NCBI GenBank assembly: GCA_903813345.2
Contig: CAIIXF020000010.1
Coordinates: forward strand, 21,585,181-21,649,180
Length of the DNA stretch: 64,000 nt
Source: Owenia fusiformis
Taxonomy: Eukaryota; Annelida; Polychaeta; Sabellida; Oweniidae
Direction of reading: 5' to 3'
Shown here: one piece after another, positions 36,201 through 46,349 of the stretch
How positions within the stretch are numbered: position 1 is the first letter of the stretch
Layout of the letters: each line of letters opens with the position of its first letter
Made by a program: the position numbers and the translations under genes
Notes under the pieces: model-generated
What the model was told of the DNA's origin: nothing
The model's database searches: none
The model's input: the letters and a program-made list of their open reading frames with translations, nothing else

Positions 36201-36789
36201 CATTGTATAAATATTTTAGCTATAACTTTTTTCTCGGGGGACCATCCATTGTTGAAAACTAGTGCTATGTTACACATATGTTTACTAGGGTTGTATTGTT
36301 ATTCGAAAATGTGTTATAAATTACACTACTGGGACATTTTTCCAATGCACTCATTTTACTGTTCATGATGTAATTCTCTTGTGCGTTGGATAGTGATCCG
36401 CATTTATTCATAGTTAATGTCATATGCTCACAAAGCCGACTTGTTTGATGATTTGTTTTCGATGTTGGAATAGTATTGTGTGGTTAATAAAAGAACCAAA
36501 CTATATTTTATATCAGCCTAGGGCCGTAGCCAGGATTTGCCAAGGGGGGTTCACTTTTTGAAAAATTCCAGGGGGGTTCGCCTGTGACAATTCTGGTCCA
36601 AAAATGGCCAAAATCACTTAAAAAGCTCTCAGATTGGTGAAAAACTGCATGAATTTGAAAGATTTTTTGGCCAGGGGGGTTCGCTCGAACCCATCGACCC
36701 CCCCCCCCTGGCTACGGGCCTGACCTGATAAACTTACCATGTTGTTCACGTATAACAGCAACAAATAACACACGTATGTACAGGAACAT
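30231..36789 (-). CDS. Type I membrane mucin with N-terminal LTD-like domain, 4 exons, 766 aa
   Basis: Exons in transcript order: 36738-36789, 33770-34285, 32258-32311, 30231-31909; GT-AG throughout and phases close. Exon 1 encodes a hydrophobic start that looks like a signal peptide, though an Arg interrupts it. Exon 2 (residues 18-189) matches the lamin-tail-like fold known from bacterial secreted nucleases and animal extracellular proteins, with the order ELYTTG, LNRYGIGVSN, EYTFPE, NRFIYAS, EFVELFYNGEIIDVFG and WKYLKGWAMR. Exon 4 gives about 490 residues rich in Ser and Thr, expected to be O-glycosylated, then a RAKR furin-like site (685-688), one membrane helix (about 705-722) and a basic cytosolic tail of 44 residues. 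The acceptor before exon 1 and an in-frame stop upstream suggest a separate 5' UTR exon. It is probably a cell-surface or shed mucin; the role is unknown. Confidence 0.85.
32650..32853. repeat. Imperfect inverted repeat of about 65-75 bp arms
   Basis: TCACAAACGTATGTC, TGTTTAAGAAAATCTA and AATAGTTCAGAAG on the left recur inverted on the right. It lies in intron 2 of the mucin gene, 350 bases upstream of exon 3. Confidence 0.7.
33770..34285 (-). other. Exon encoding the LTD-like domain
   Basis: A single 516-base exon holds the whole domain, flanked by phase-1 introns at both ends. Phase-symmetric exons of this kind are typical of shuffled extracellular modules. The closing segment NLPYPIASY resembles the end of bacterial members of the family. 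Confidence 0.75.
34680..34921. repeat. Long fold-back element, arms of about 110 bp
   Basis: From CCTCCTAGACTTCCATCAAC onward the left arm pairs with the right arm ending GTTGAAGGAAGTCTAGGAGA. The two share CATCAGTTCTGAC, TCGCGA, GTTCCTTGCACTCGAA and CACGATTCTCA. The transcript would form a long hairpin. It sits in intron 1 of the mucin gene and is fully open in one frame (105 codons), which I do not regard as coding. Confidence 0.85.
35222..35889. mobile_element. GTATCGATA-family MITE, copy 2 (668 bp)
   Basis: The ends are AAAGGAGTGGTATCGATATG and its inverted copy CATATCGATACCACTCCTTT. The interior carries a second inverted pair around TTTTGGTTGATTTTAAAAAA, shared with copies 3 and 4. Located in intron 1 of the mucin gene. 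Confidence 0.85.
36520..36721. mobile_element. About 200 bp TIR repeat beside the exon 1 splice donor
   Basis: The ends AGGGCCGTAGCCAGG and CCTGGCTACGGGCCT are inverted repeats with one mismatch. The interior carries repeated GGGGGGTTCGC motifs. This type of short interspersed element is common in marine invertebrate genomes. Its right end lies only 16 bases from the 5' splice site of mucin exon 1. Confidence 0.75.
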
Positions 36790-37360
36790 CAGATCCTAAA
36801 ATAGAAATGAAAAATCATGTCATTGAATGCCTTTATCGCCAGGATAGTCTTGTTAATCATTGTTATTATTGCGTTGTTTTTGGAATAACTTACCATCAGT
36901 TTCGACGTCAGGTAATCATTGTTACTGGCTCGGATTTTCTCATTACGTTTAATCCATGTCACCGTGACATTGACAGGTATTATTACAATAGTCTCATTAC
37001 CAGGTCATTATTCTTGTCTTATCTGGATCACATTTCCATTCACATTCCCCTAATACAGGAAATATTGATAATCCGATGATATAATATATCAAATAAATCC
37101 TGGAATGGATTGAATTGAGCGATGCTAAACTAAGTTTCAATATTATACGTATTTATAAAAGTAATTAATTTTACTGATATTTTTGTAGTTTCAATGTGTT
37201 GTCATTTTGAGGAAAACATTTATAACTTACGTCTTTAACTGTTACGGCTAATATACTTATAAAATAATATAATATGCGAATCAGATTCCATAATACTAAC
37301 ATTTAAGCGACCATTAAAGAGACTGAGAAGAATAGAGACAAATGAAAGGTGAGTTTCGGA

Positions 37361-38412
37361 AAGGAAAGGTATCGATATCACTCTTAAAAATTATTACTTG
37401 AATTTCCTTAAATTGAGAAATTGTACTACTCATTTTAAGTCAAAAATTACTTAATCTTGAACTACTGAATAATTTTTAAGTAATTTTTAAGTAATTCATT
37501 TATGGTGAATTTACTAATGCAAGGAGAGAAATTGAAATACTTACTGTAGTAATTGTAATACTCATTTACATAATTAAGCAATTAAAAAACTCAAAATGAC
37601 AATATAAGTTAAACCTAAGTAAAATGAAGTAAAAATAAGTATTTAACTTTAAGTAATTTTTATACTTGGGAAATACTTGGGAAATACTCAAGTAATTCAT
37701 TTTTAAGAGTTATGGTGAACTGAATTCAACAATGTTTTCTCTTAAACCAATTATTGAAAACATTCTGTAAAAAAAACAGTAATGTTTATGTAATGTTGAC
37801 TGATTGGCAACAATTTAATGCAAAAATTATTTATATGTATCTTATATAACTGTTTTTGTTAACATTTTTTGTTTTTTAGTGCAACTGTTTCTTGTTCCCT
37901 TCTACCAATTCTTGAGGATGAAATAAGATGTCTTTCCGAACCTTGTTGGAATAAAATAACATATACAACATTTTCTAAGACCTCTCAATATTACAGTTAT
38001 ACAAAGGAAATTTTGGTTGATTTTATAAAAAATATGCAAAAACCCTCAAAATAGGTAAAAATTAAGATAAACATTTTATTTCATTAACAAGATACTTTTT
38101 TAAAAGCAACCGAACTTTCCTTTATGTAATTACAATATTGAGAGACCTAAACATGTTGTGTTTATGTCATTTTGTTCCAATGAGGTTCGGATAGATGTTT
38201 CATTTCATTCCGAACATATGATACCAAGAACAAAAGATGTGTTTTCTAAAACAATATAGAGAAAAGTGTATATATTATATTTCAAATTATAATGTTACCA
38301 TCCAAATGATGACCATTAAATTGACGATGTGTAACATTTTCAGAATGTTTTGATGACTGGTTTAAGAGAAACGCGTGTTCAAAAGGTCCACCATATCGAT
38401 ACCACTCCTTTT
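37361..38412. mobile_element. GTATCGATA-family MITE, copy 3, interrupted by a nested element
   Basis: Outer ends AAGGTATCGATAT and ATATCGATACCACTCCTT belong to the family. After GATAT the family sequence breaks off and resumes at 37714 with GGTGAACTGAATTCAACA, as found directly after GATAT in copy 1. The interior shows the same inverted TTTTGGTTGATTTTA blocks as copies 2 and 4. Confidence 0.8.
37379..37710. mobile_element. 332 bp AT-rich MITE nested in copy 3
   Basis: The left end CACTCTTAAAAATTATTACT and the right end (reverse complement ACTCTTAAAAATGAATTACT) are inverted repeats. TAT lies on both sides (37376-37378 and 37711-37713), absent as a duplicate in copy 1 of the host element. The interior is made of AAGTAATTTTT-type words. 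Confidence 0.8.
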
Positions 38413-38639
38413 TACCCTCTTACATTTTTGCTAAGCCACTAACATTCGTGGATTAGTGTAGAATGGTCGGTGTTAGGGATGTCAAACAAAGAGAAGGGGG
38501 CATTTATTGATTCTGTTCAAATCTTCACGTACATTTACATGGTTCCTCCAGACCAAAAGGCCAACAAGGATCTCTAAGAATGCCAGGAAACATTAAAACA
38601 ATACAGAAAGATATGTCAGGAAAATGTACAGGGCATTTG

Positions 38640-39127
38640 TATCAGACATGAAAGAGTAGTTGTTAAAATAACTGGCAAAACTAGCCTGTTCATAAAGTTA
38701 TGATACGTTGTGGAGTCGCCCCAATCCGAATTGAAACGGGCAGATATGAACGCTTGGCTGTCCAAGATAGACATTGTGTGATTTGCAATGAAGAGGTCCC
38801 ACTCGTAGAGGATGAACAGCATGTTATAATGGACTGTAGTGAATATGATGTGTTAAGGCGTGATATGTTGCATAAAGTGACATCTAAATTCACATTATTT
38901 CCAGAAAATCACGAAGAACAATTTAAAATACTTATGAGTGAGCCTGGAATCTACCTATACGTTGCCAGGGCCTGTGGCCAAATGCTCAGGACCAGGGAGC
39001 GGGTTCTATATAGATAAGACAGGTGTCTTATAGGCCGATGTCGGCCCGGGGTTCGTTTTAATTGATATTTTATGTATAATTTTACCCAAGACACTATAAT
39101 AAATTTTACAATTACAATTACAATTAC
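38640..39127 (+). pseudogene. LINE remnant, C-terminal end of a reverse transcriptase ORF
   Basis: Codons 38700-39017 encode a segment typical of the C-terminus of non-LTR retrotransposon polymerases in aquatic animals: RIETGRYERL, RHCVICNEEVPLVEDEQHVI and MDCSEYDVLRRDML, with a Cys/His cluster (CVIC, H, C). It then stops and runs into a short 3' end with TTACAA repeats at about 39105-39127. No start codon, fingers or palm region is present, so it is 5' truncated and dead. Confidence 0.75.
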
Positions 39128-40044
39128 GTTTCATTTCAGTGAAAAATATCTGGAATCAAATATTTTCAGTGAATATCATTATTATAAGATTGTAGGAACC
39201 TGTGTGACACCATGTGCGAAAGGCTGTATCATGATCATTTTGAAAACGATATCCTGAAATATGCCTTCATCCATAACCACCTTTTTGGTTGAGAGACTAT
39301 CTGTCGATTTTAAACTTTCAAACTATTTTTCACCCAAATATCTGATTTACTCTTGTGACTGCCCATCCCAAAATATAATATGGTTCATTTACAGGGTGTC
39401 CGAAAAGTTCATACATTCTGTCTGTAAAATGGTGTACACTTACGTGTAACTTACAAACAGCCCTACAGCAATCACAAACTAAACTTTTGTATACTAGGAA
39501 TTTAGATATATTAAATAAATCCTGGAATTGACTGAACTGAACGATGATAAACAATGTTTTTAATATATATGTATATGATGCATGTAGATTTCATGAACTT
39601 TTGGGACACCCTGTAGCTTTACTTCTTTCATTTGTAATGAGATTTTAGTACAGCAACATGTAAGTGATTACAATGAATTCATTAGAAATTCAAATCGGAT
39701 AACTTCACTTTGCGACACCCTTTACATACAAACTGTTACTTTGAACTTTAATTAACAATATCTAATCTTAAATGCCTGACATTTTCATAAGTCACACATT
39801 TTATGTATTTAAAAAAATATAAATTAGACAGCATCATTCTCGTAATTATTTTTCTTTTGGTTATTTTGCTTGCGGCTAAACGTATACGATATATATTATG
39901 ATGACTATGTAAAAATATGAAGATACGTACATAGTTCCGAATTGGTCAAATTGTCTCTTTAATCTAAATAAAGAATATGTTTAGAAATTACAATTGTTCA
40001 AAATAACAAGTAAGTATCTTACTTTCATCTTAAAATTGGGTTCC

Positions 40045-41251
40045 ATGTTAAGTGTTATTGTTATTGTGGTGATCATCCAGAGGTTTTCTCATCTTGTCGC
40101 ATCAACAAGTCTATCCAATTCTTCTGCTAGTTTAAGATGTTATGCATGCGCCGTTGAATACCCAAACGGAACGATTGTTCCTATTGTGACGAATGAGGGA
40201 TGTCTCCGAAGGTGGAATTCCAACCAACAAGCTCGAAATGGAAATCCGCGTGTCCTAAATGACAAATCTTCTAGTTACGGTTCAACCTTTGCGGTATCGA
40301 TTCCAGTCTTACATTTCATTAATTTTGATGGAATATAAAATATATCACCTATGCGTGTTATCCACTAATCGAGATAGCACACAACGCAAAAATAATTGCA
40401 AAGGGGCACTTCATTTAGAATCACTTCCTCTGTCCGTTTTCTACTTCGTTTAGAAACAATAGAGCACCTGTCGATATCATTCTAACAAAACTGTATTTAA
40501 TTTGCTATTTTCTCATACATTTAGCGTTTTTCTTTGCATTTCAAGCGAACTCTTCCTAGAAACCAGTGTATGCATGGAACATTACTTGCCCAATTCGTAT
40601 TTTCTCTCCAAAGGCATTTCCTTGAATGAAATAACGTAACGACCAAGGCAGGTTTCACCAGGACAAAGCCGAGTAATGACATTGATATCACGTCAGGGAG
40701 AAAATTTAGCAATCGCAATTGATTGCCGAAGACAGTTAACACGGATTCCCTATAATGAATATTTCTAGTGTACTGAATGAACAGGGCTAAACAAAGCAAT
40801 GATATTAGAAATTATCGCTTCTAATGAACTCAGATATAAGAATTGTATATTAACCGATGTTATTAAATTGCAAAATCAAGTCATTTCGATTGATATGTCA
40901 TTTAATTATTTGACAAACATTATCTTCAAATCGATCGGTAGACACATCCATAAATGCACTCCCATATTTTACCAGCTCAGAAAAAAAGATTTGAGAGACA
41001 AAAGGGCGACCTGTTCCTCTGTATTTTCATATCCTAACTTCAGCCTATTTTGTATTATGTGCTTCTAAAGGTACGTGTGGGAGCTTCCCAATGCAGACCG
41101 TAATATGGTTCAATTTACAGATGCTTGTAGCCGCCAGTCAATTGTAATCAACTTGGCAACTTGTTATATAAAACTGTGTTATTGCGACACAATGTGCTCT
41201 AAATCACCAGTGATCCAATATCTAAGAGAAAATCCATTACTTTTTATTTAA
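40045..41251 (+). CDS. Doubtful two-exon Ly6/uPAR-like secreted protein
   Basis: From an ATG at 40045 the frame encodes a hydrophobic leader (LSVIVIVVII), then LRCYACAVEYPNG and a further Cys. LxCYxC is how many Ly6/uPAR domains begin. At 41121, after an acceptor (TTCAATTTACAG), a Cys-rich frame encodes ACSRQ..., then LCYCDTMCSK, and stops at 41251, as the end of a Ly6 domain might. The donor of the first exon is not clear: the phase would fit GTTACG near 40274 or GTGTCC near 40249, both weak. An exon could be missing between. If the exons do not join, this is chance. Confidence 0.25.
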
Positions 41252-42355
41252 AAAACAGGCGAGTTAGATTTGGATTCAGATTGGAAAGACTTAATGAACA
41301 CGAAAAATCCATTTATTATCTATGGAAATTAATTTACTTAAAAGTCTAGTATAATTTCCAAACTTCAAGAGCAGAGAAGACGGAGAACGACAACATCGTC
41401 CAATTAGTCAAGAGCGATGGATATTAGGAATATTTTTTATTTTAATCTGGATCAAGTATGCTAACCCCAATTTTGGACTTTTAACATTGGACTGCCATTT
41501 TGAATTAACACTTGTGATTTCGCTAAAAGATCATATCAAGGAAAGATGTACATTGCTAAAGATCTAAGATTGATTGATAAAGAATAGCACAATTGATGTT
41601 CACTTTGTCAGAGAAATCTAAATGCAAGTTTTCTTTCCTCTTCTAAAATTTTGCTTTTTTAACTTCCCTATTGTGAAGACTTCTAGTTTTAATTATGTGC
41701 GTGGATGTTTGGAAAAGTCCTCAATTGCCCAGATGCAAGTAGGTAGTTACCAGTTTCACCACGAAATGGTTGATATACGGGTTAAATAACATGGCAGCTG
41801 CATATATTATAAGAAAGTTCCCTTAAACGTTAATATTATCAGTTTAAAGAGAGACATGGTATAAATAGGAGGCAGACAAATGGAACAGCCAAAATAATTG
41901 TATTTTTGATATTTTCACAGAGCATATTGATTGAGAAGATGTACTGGTTCCAATTTTGTTATATGTTTTTTCAATGTTTTTAAGTTCATATTCTGCAGTT
42001 AGATTTCAACTTCATCATTTTGTTGGATTGTGATAGGACATTTAAAAACACTGATAAGTCAAGATTAGCCAATCAAAATCCAGTATTTAGCAATGCTGTT
42101 AATTAAACGTACTAATCCTGACTATAGAGTTGCTAGCAAGTTCAAAACCGGCCTGATCGGGTCTCCTAAAAACACAATTAAAGTAACCCCCTGATCTTTT
42201 CTGTTATTTGATGAAAAATAAGTTTGTTTATCAACTTACCAATTCTCGGATCTGAGGCTTGAATTAATTCGTTAACAGTATAAATTCGATGATATAGTTC
42301 CTAGGAATGAATTTCTGCTTTCATCAGTAGAAATTCAAAATAAAATTTAAAAGCC
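41252..42355. other. Intergenic, nothing supported
   Basis: AT-rich sequence with no frame, repeat or RNA gene that I can defend, before the left edge of the lectin duplication. Confidence 0.4.
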
Positions 42356-42760
42356 CGCTCAAATTTGTTCCAGACTGATTGGCTTTTCCCTTCAGTTTCA
42401 ACAGATTGTTTTGGCTCAGAGAAGCCATATTTATTACTTCTAAGGGGTTGAAATATAGATAAATCCCCCAAAAACATATTGTTTTCCACTTATTGCGTTC
42501 AATTCTGGCAGTTGGTTGTTCTGTTGGTTGTCCAGTCGATTTCCGCAATATGTTGGTGATATTTTGCTTATAATTTGGTCTCAAGATATATCTAAGGTAT
42601 ATATGATGTTTTCTGAGCAATCATATTGGGACATTACTGATTGTCCAGAATAGAAATCTGGACGGCTGGATCTCTTTAAGTGGATCAATTTTCAAATAAT
42701 GTCTGATAATTATTCAAACGAAAATATTTCCAGTATAAGAAATAGAGGTTCTTATATGAG

Positions 42761-42877
42761 TACCTGTGCAAGATCGTCCATTCTTGATGAGCTTTGATAA
42801 TTCTTCTTTATCGAGTCGAAGACGAGATAAAGAAACATTATCAAAGCGAGTCAAGAATGGACGATATTGAACAGGTA
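42761..42877. repeat. Hairpin, arms of about 50 bp, private to unit A
   Basis: ATCGTCCATTCTTGA..GCTTTGATAAT and its inverted copy ATTATCAAAGCGAGTCAAGA onward pair with a short centre, and similarity extends outward to TACCTGT/ACAGGTA. The corresponding point in unit B (about 55915) lacks it. Confidence 0.8.
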
Positions 42878-45800
42878 CGAGTACAAGAAAGTTTTTCTCA
42901 TATGACTCTGTATTATGCCATATTTTCACCATTTTATCATAAAACTTAGTGAAAAATAGCTTCAAATTAATTAAACTTCATCTTTCAATTGTTATGACGT
43001 CATAACAATATTGAAGAAAATACATAGATACACGTGGCAACATAGCTCCATTGTTATGACGTCACAGCTTAGTTTTGTAGAATTAGCATGGATACTCATA
43101 GCAACGGTGTGTCCGTTGCCATGTTGATGATGTTTATAGACCAGTGATGTCACAAGTAAATCTCATTTTTTGACTTTTTAGGATGAAAGATGGCAATATC
43201 TTGCATGAGGTAAAGATGGCTGTATCTTTGTTAGTCATATGAGAAAATATTATCTGCTCAACACAAGAACAGATATTTCACTTTTTGTGATTTTGTAATT
43301 TGGTGTCTATGGTATCTCCCGACCTGGAGGTCACAACTTCAAATTAAAGAAGATTAAACTTTCAAAGTCGGTTGATGATACTTTTAACCACATTTCTAGA
43401 TGCAATTTTACATGTAGACTTCACATTTGATTTTCCTAATATGTAACTAAATTTTGAATATTCAATGAAGTAAATCAAATTTATTTCTACTCGCATCGAG
43501 TATATTGTCAAATAACTTTTTAATAATTGTACTGTAGTATAGAATTTGCCAATTGAAATGTGCCTAACTCAAACATAACTGTTTCTAAAAATTTTACACG
43601 ATAGGCAGATAATCGCTGCACCCTTTGAATGCTGACTAGATACGTCTTAGCAATTTAGTCTTGTAGATGGAATTTTCACAATATGTTCCCATTTTAGTTG
43701 TCGTTAGTTTCATGAAGAATTGAGTTGATAATGATGAGAGATTATTCGAGCCCCGCCGTTTCGCCCATCCTCTTTATATAAGTAGTAAGGTATTAAATGC
43801 CTAAAGATTTAATCCTGAAAATAGCTGATTTGATGATGTGTTTATCTGGTATAAACTATGTTTCATCAAAAGCTTTTAAGGGCAACATCATTCAACTCAT
43901 CAAAGGCTATAGATATGAAAACAATTAACTAAAGTTTCCGTATGAATTAAATATTTATGACCTACTAAGCATTATGAAAGAGAATGAAAGCTGTCATTAT
44001 TATAGATATTAGCGTAGTTCGTCAAGCCCATTTATGTACCAGGTGACACAATATAAATCCAATATTATCTATGTAGAATTACTAATCATATTTTTTGACT
44101 GTTCCACCGTAAGGTGGCACTTTTACCGTGGGGACTCCGTGGGGATTTTTTCTAATATTTCATGATCATTGTTATGTCTTGACAAAATTATAATTCGGCA
44201 AATATCTGAGTATATATATCATAATCTGATCGAGAGTTGAACACGTCAACATAGAAGATAAAAGCGGACTAATTTCTCCAGATTTTGATGTTTCATTTGC
44301 CAGCCGCTGTGTCTATTTCGCGATCCGAGACACTGCCATGGGAGTTTGCCAAGATCTATGTAAATCTGTAACAATTCTTTAATCAGTCGATGTTGGTGAG
44401 TCAATATTTTCCTTAAAGTCCCCGTATAACGTTTAAACCACTTTGGCTTATATTGTAGACTAAGTCTTATTCAATGTTATCAAAGTTTGATATGTGAAAC
44501 TGGTTTTTGAAGGACTTTTTGTTCAAAAAATCGTGAATTTATTTAAAATTAACGTTTAGAGGTCACACGTATCTTTAAGTAAGCCACGATTCATACCAAT
44601 GCATAGCATTCATCCTCGCATGTTTCTTTTGCCGAAATTTTTTTAAAATTTGGTTCATAAATAACCAAGAAATGAACTTATCAGTGCATGAAAATGGTTC
44701 AGAGAAAAATGCATTTCAAAATTTTAGTTCTCATAGAAACCAATGGTACAATTATATCTAGAACATAATATATTCTTCCTTTTAACCTGTTTAGACAATC
44801 AACGTTGGTTTATTATTGAAGTATAGCATATTTAGAAAAGATTGACATAGAAAAAAAATTCAATTTTTTCAAATGGTTTTTGCCACCTGAGGGAGTCATA
44901 ATGACATCACTAATGTTGCAAAATATTTTGATAGGCTAAAACATTGAAGTGGCCCATTAAATATGGCATTTTATTATTGAAATAGTGTGTTCTTTGTTCA
45001 ATCTTTGCATTGGTGTTAAAAGATAATCTTTTTGAAATGTATGAAGAAATGTTTCAAGGATATAAAATTTCAACTTTTTTTGAAAAATGGCGGGAAATTT
45101 GAATATTTGAGGAATAAAATGCTCATAACTTTTTTTCAAAAATCTCTAAAATAATTTTTCCAAGTCATGACAAATAGTAAATGAGTGATAAAAAAAATAT
45201 TTTAAACTTTACATGGGGACCTAAAGACAGTAGCCAGTTTATATATAAAAGCGTGCATGTGTTTAACTGTAATGGAGATGTATAATGGAGATTTATAATT
45301 TGCAAAAGTAAGCATCATAAATATTGTATAAAATCCGGCGTTAAACTATATTGTTCTACAAAGTTTATGAGAACATAACCAACTTTGATGATTCCTTGGA
45401 ATATCGTTTTGCCATGCACGAGACATGGTTTTATCATAAGGCACAACAGACTACCTCATAGAATTTGTTGCGGCAGTGTGTCCCCATACACCTTATAACA
45501 ACATATCCCGGACTTATGATATGGCCTTATTTTGCCACTGCCTCGTATAGCCGGTTTTATTATATACCTCAAATGTATTCTAGATGCTCATTGGCTTATT
45601 CATGGTCACAAGACATGGAATAGATGAACTAATTCCCTGGAAAGTCCTAAATCCCTGCTTTCAGGGAAGATGAATTGTACTAATCACCAGTTAGGTCGTG
45701 TGACCAGTCAATAGTACGTTTTATCTTCCCCCAAATCGGAGATTATAGGAGTTGAAAGGTAAAATGCCTTTAAATGCCAATAAGAACCTGTGAACATTTG

Positions 45801-46349
45801 ATATTGAAATGAAAAGACTTCTCATTTTGTTTTTGTTTACAGAGTACTTATTAGGTATATAATAAAACAAATAGTGACTGCCACATTTTCGGGAAATAGT
45901 GTAAACATTTTCCTCTCGGGAATATCCTGTCCACTGACATGTTCCCGAGGCCTGCAGCCCCGAGAACATGTCAGTGGACAGGATATTCCCTTGGCAGTCA
46001 CTATTTGTACAATAACATTAACTCTACTATATGATGATAACATAAATATGATGATAAGTCGAGTATCCTTAAAGACAACAATTACAATATATATGTTATC
46101 TCTTTTAAGGAGATATATTTATTACTGAATTACAAGATATAGTCACCGAGTTTAACTTAACTAGAAAACAAATGATAACAAACCTTGCAAGAGTTGTTCA
46201 AAGTATTCTTGAAACGTCGTTTGACCTTTTTATGAATGTTAAAACGTTCAGTTTATCTCAAAAATACGAAAATGTGAGTATATTCCCAACGTACAAGTTA
46301 GTACACAGCTTTGATTGAGACGCGTATTTATAGTTTGTAGTTATTCAAG
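42878..46349. other. Upstream region of lectin copy A, no gene
   Basis: No coding sequence is supported. It contains interspersed-repeat segments (43250-43560, shared three ways with 55.9 and 56.9 kb) and conserved duplicate sequence at 43560-44360 (matching 57.58-58.4 kb). The promoter of copy A must lie near 46.0-46.35 kb, which is closely matched at 58.8-59.1 kb, but no core element was identified. Confidence 0.4.
45556..46010. mobile_element. Insert of about 455 bp in unit A with a 73-base hairpin
   Basis: Unit B reads from GCCGGTT directly into ATAACATTAACTC (58786-58797); unit A has this extra block between them. The block holds TTTTATTATATACCT (45555-45569) and its inverted copy AGGTATATAATAAAA (45853-45867), then a hairpin with perfect 27-base arms at 45918-45944 and 45964-45990, enclosed by a second pair (AAATAGTGACTGCCA and TGGCAGTCACTATTT). 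A nested fold-back structure is likely. Confidence 0.75.

Noticed and set aside
45837-46128. Two opposite-strand frames with nearly the same Cys/Pro/Arg-rich peptide
   Set aside because: They share sequence because the DNA is a perfect palindrome, not because of coding selection.
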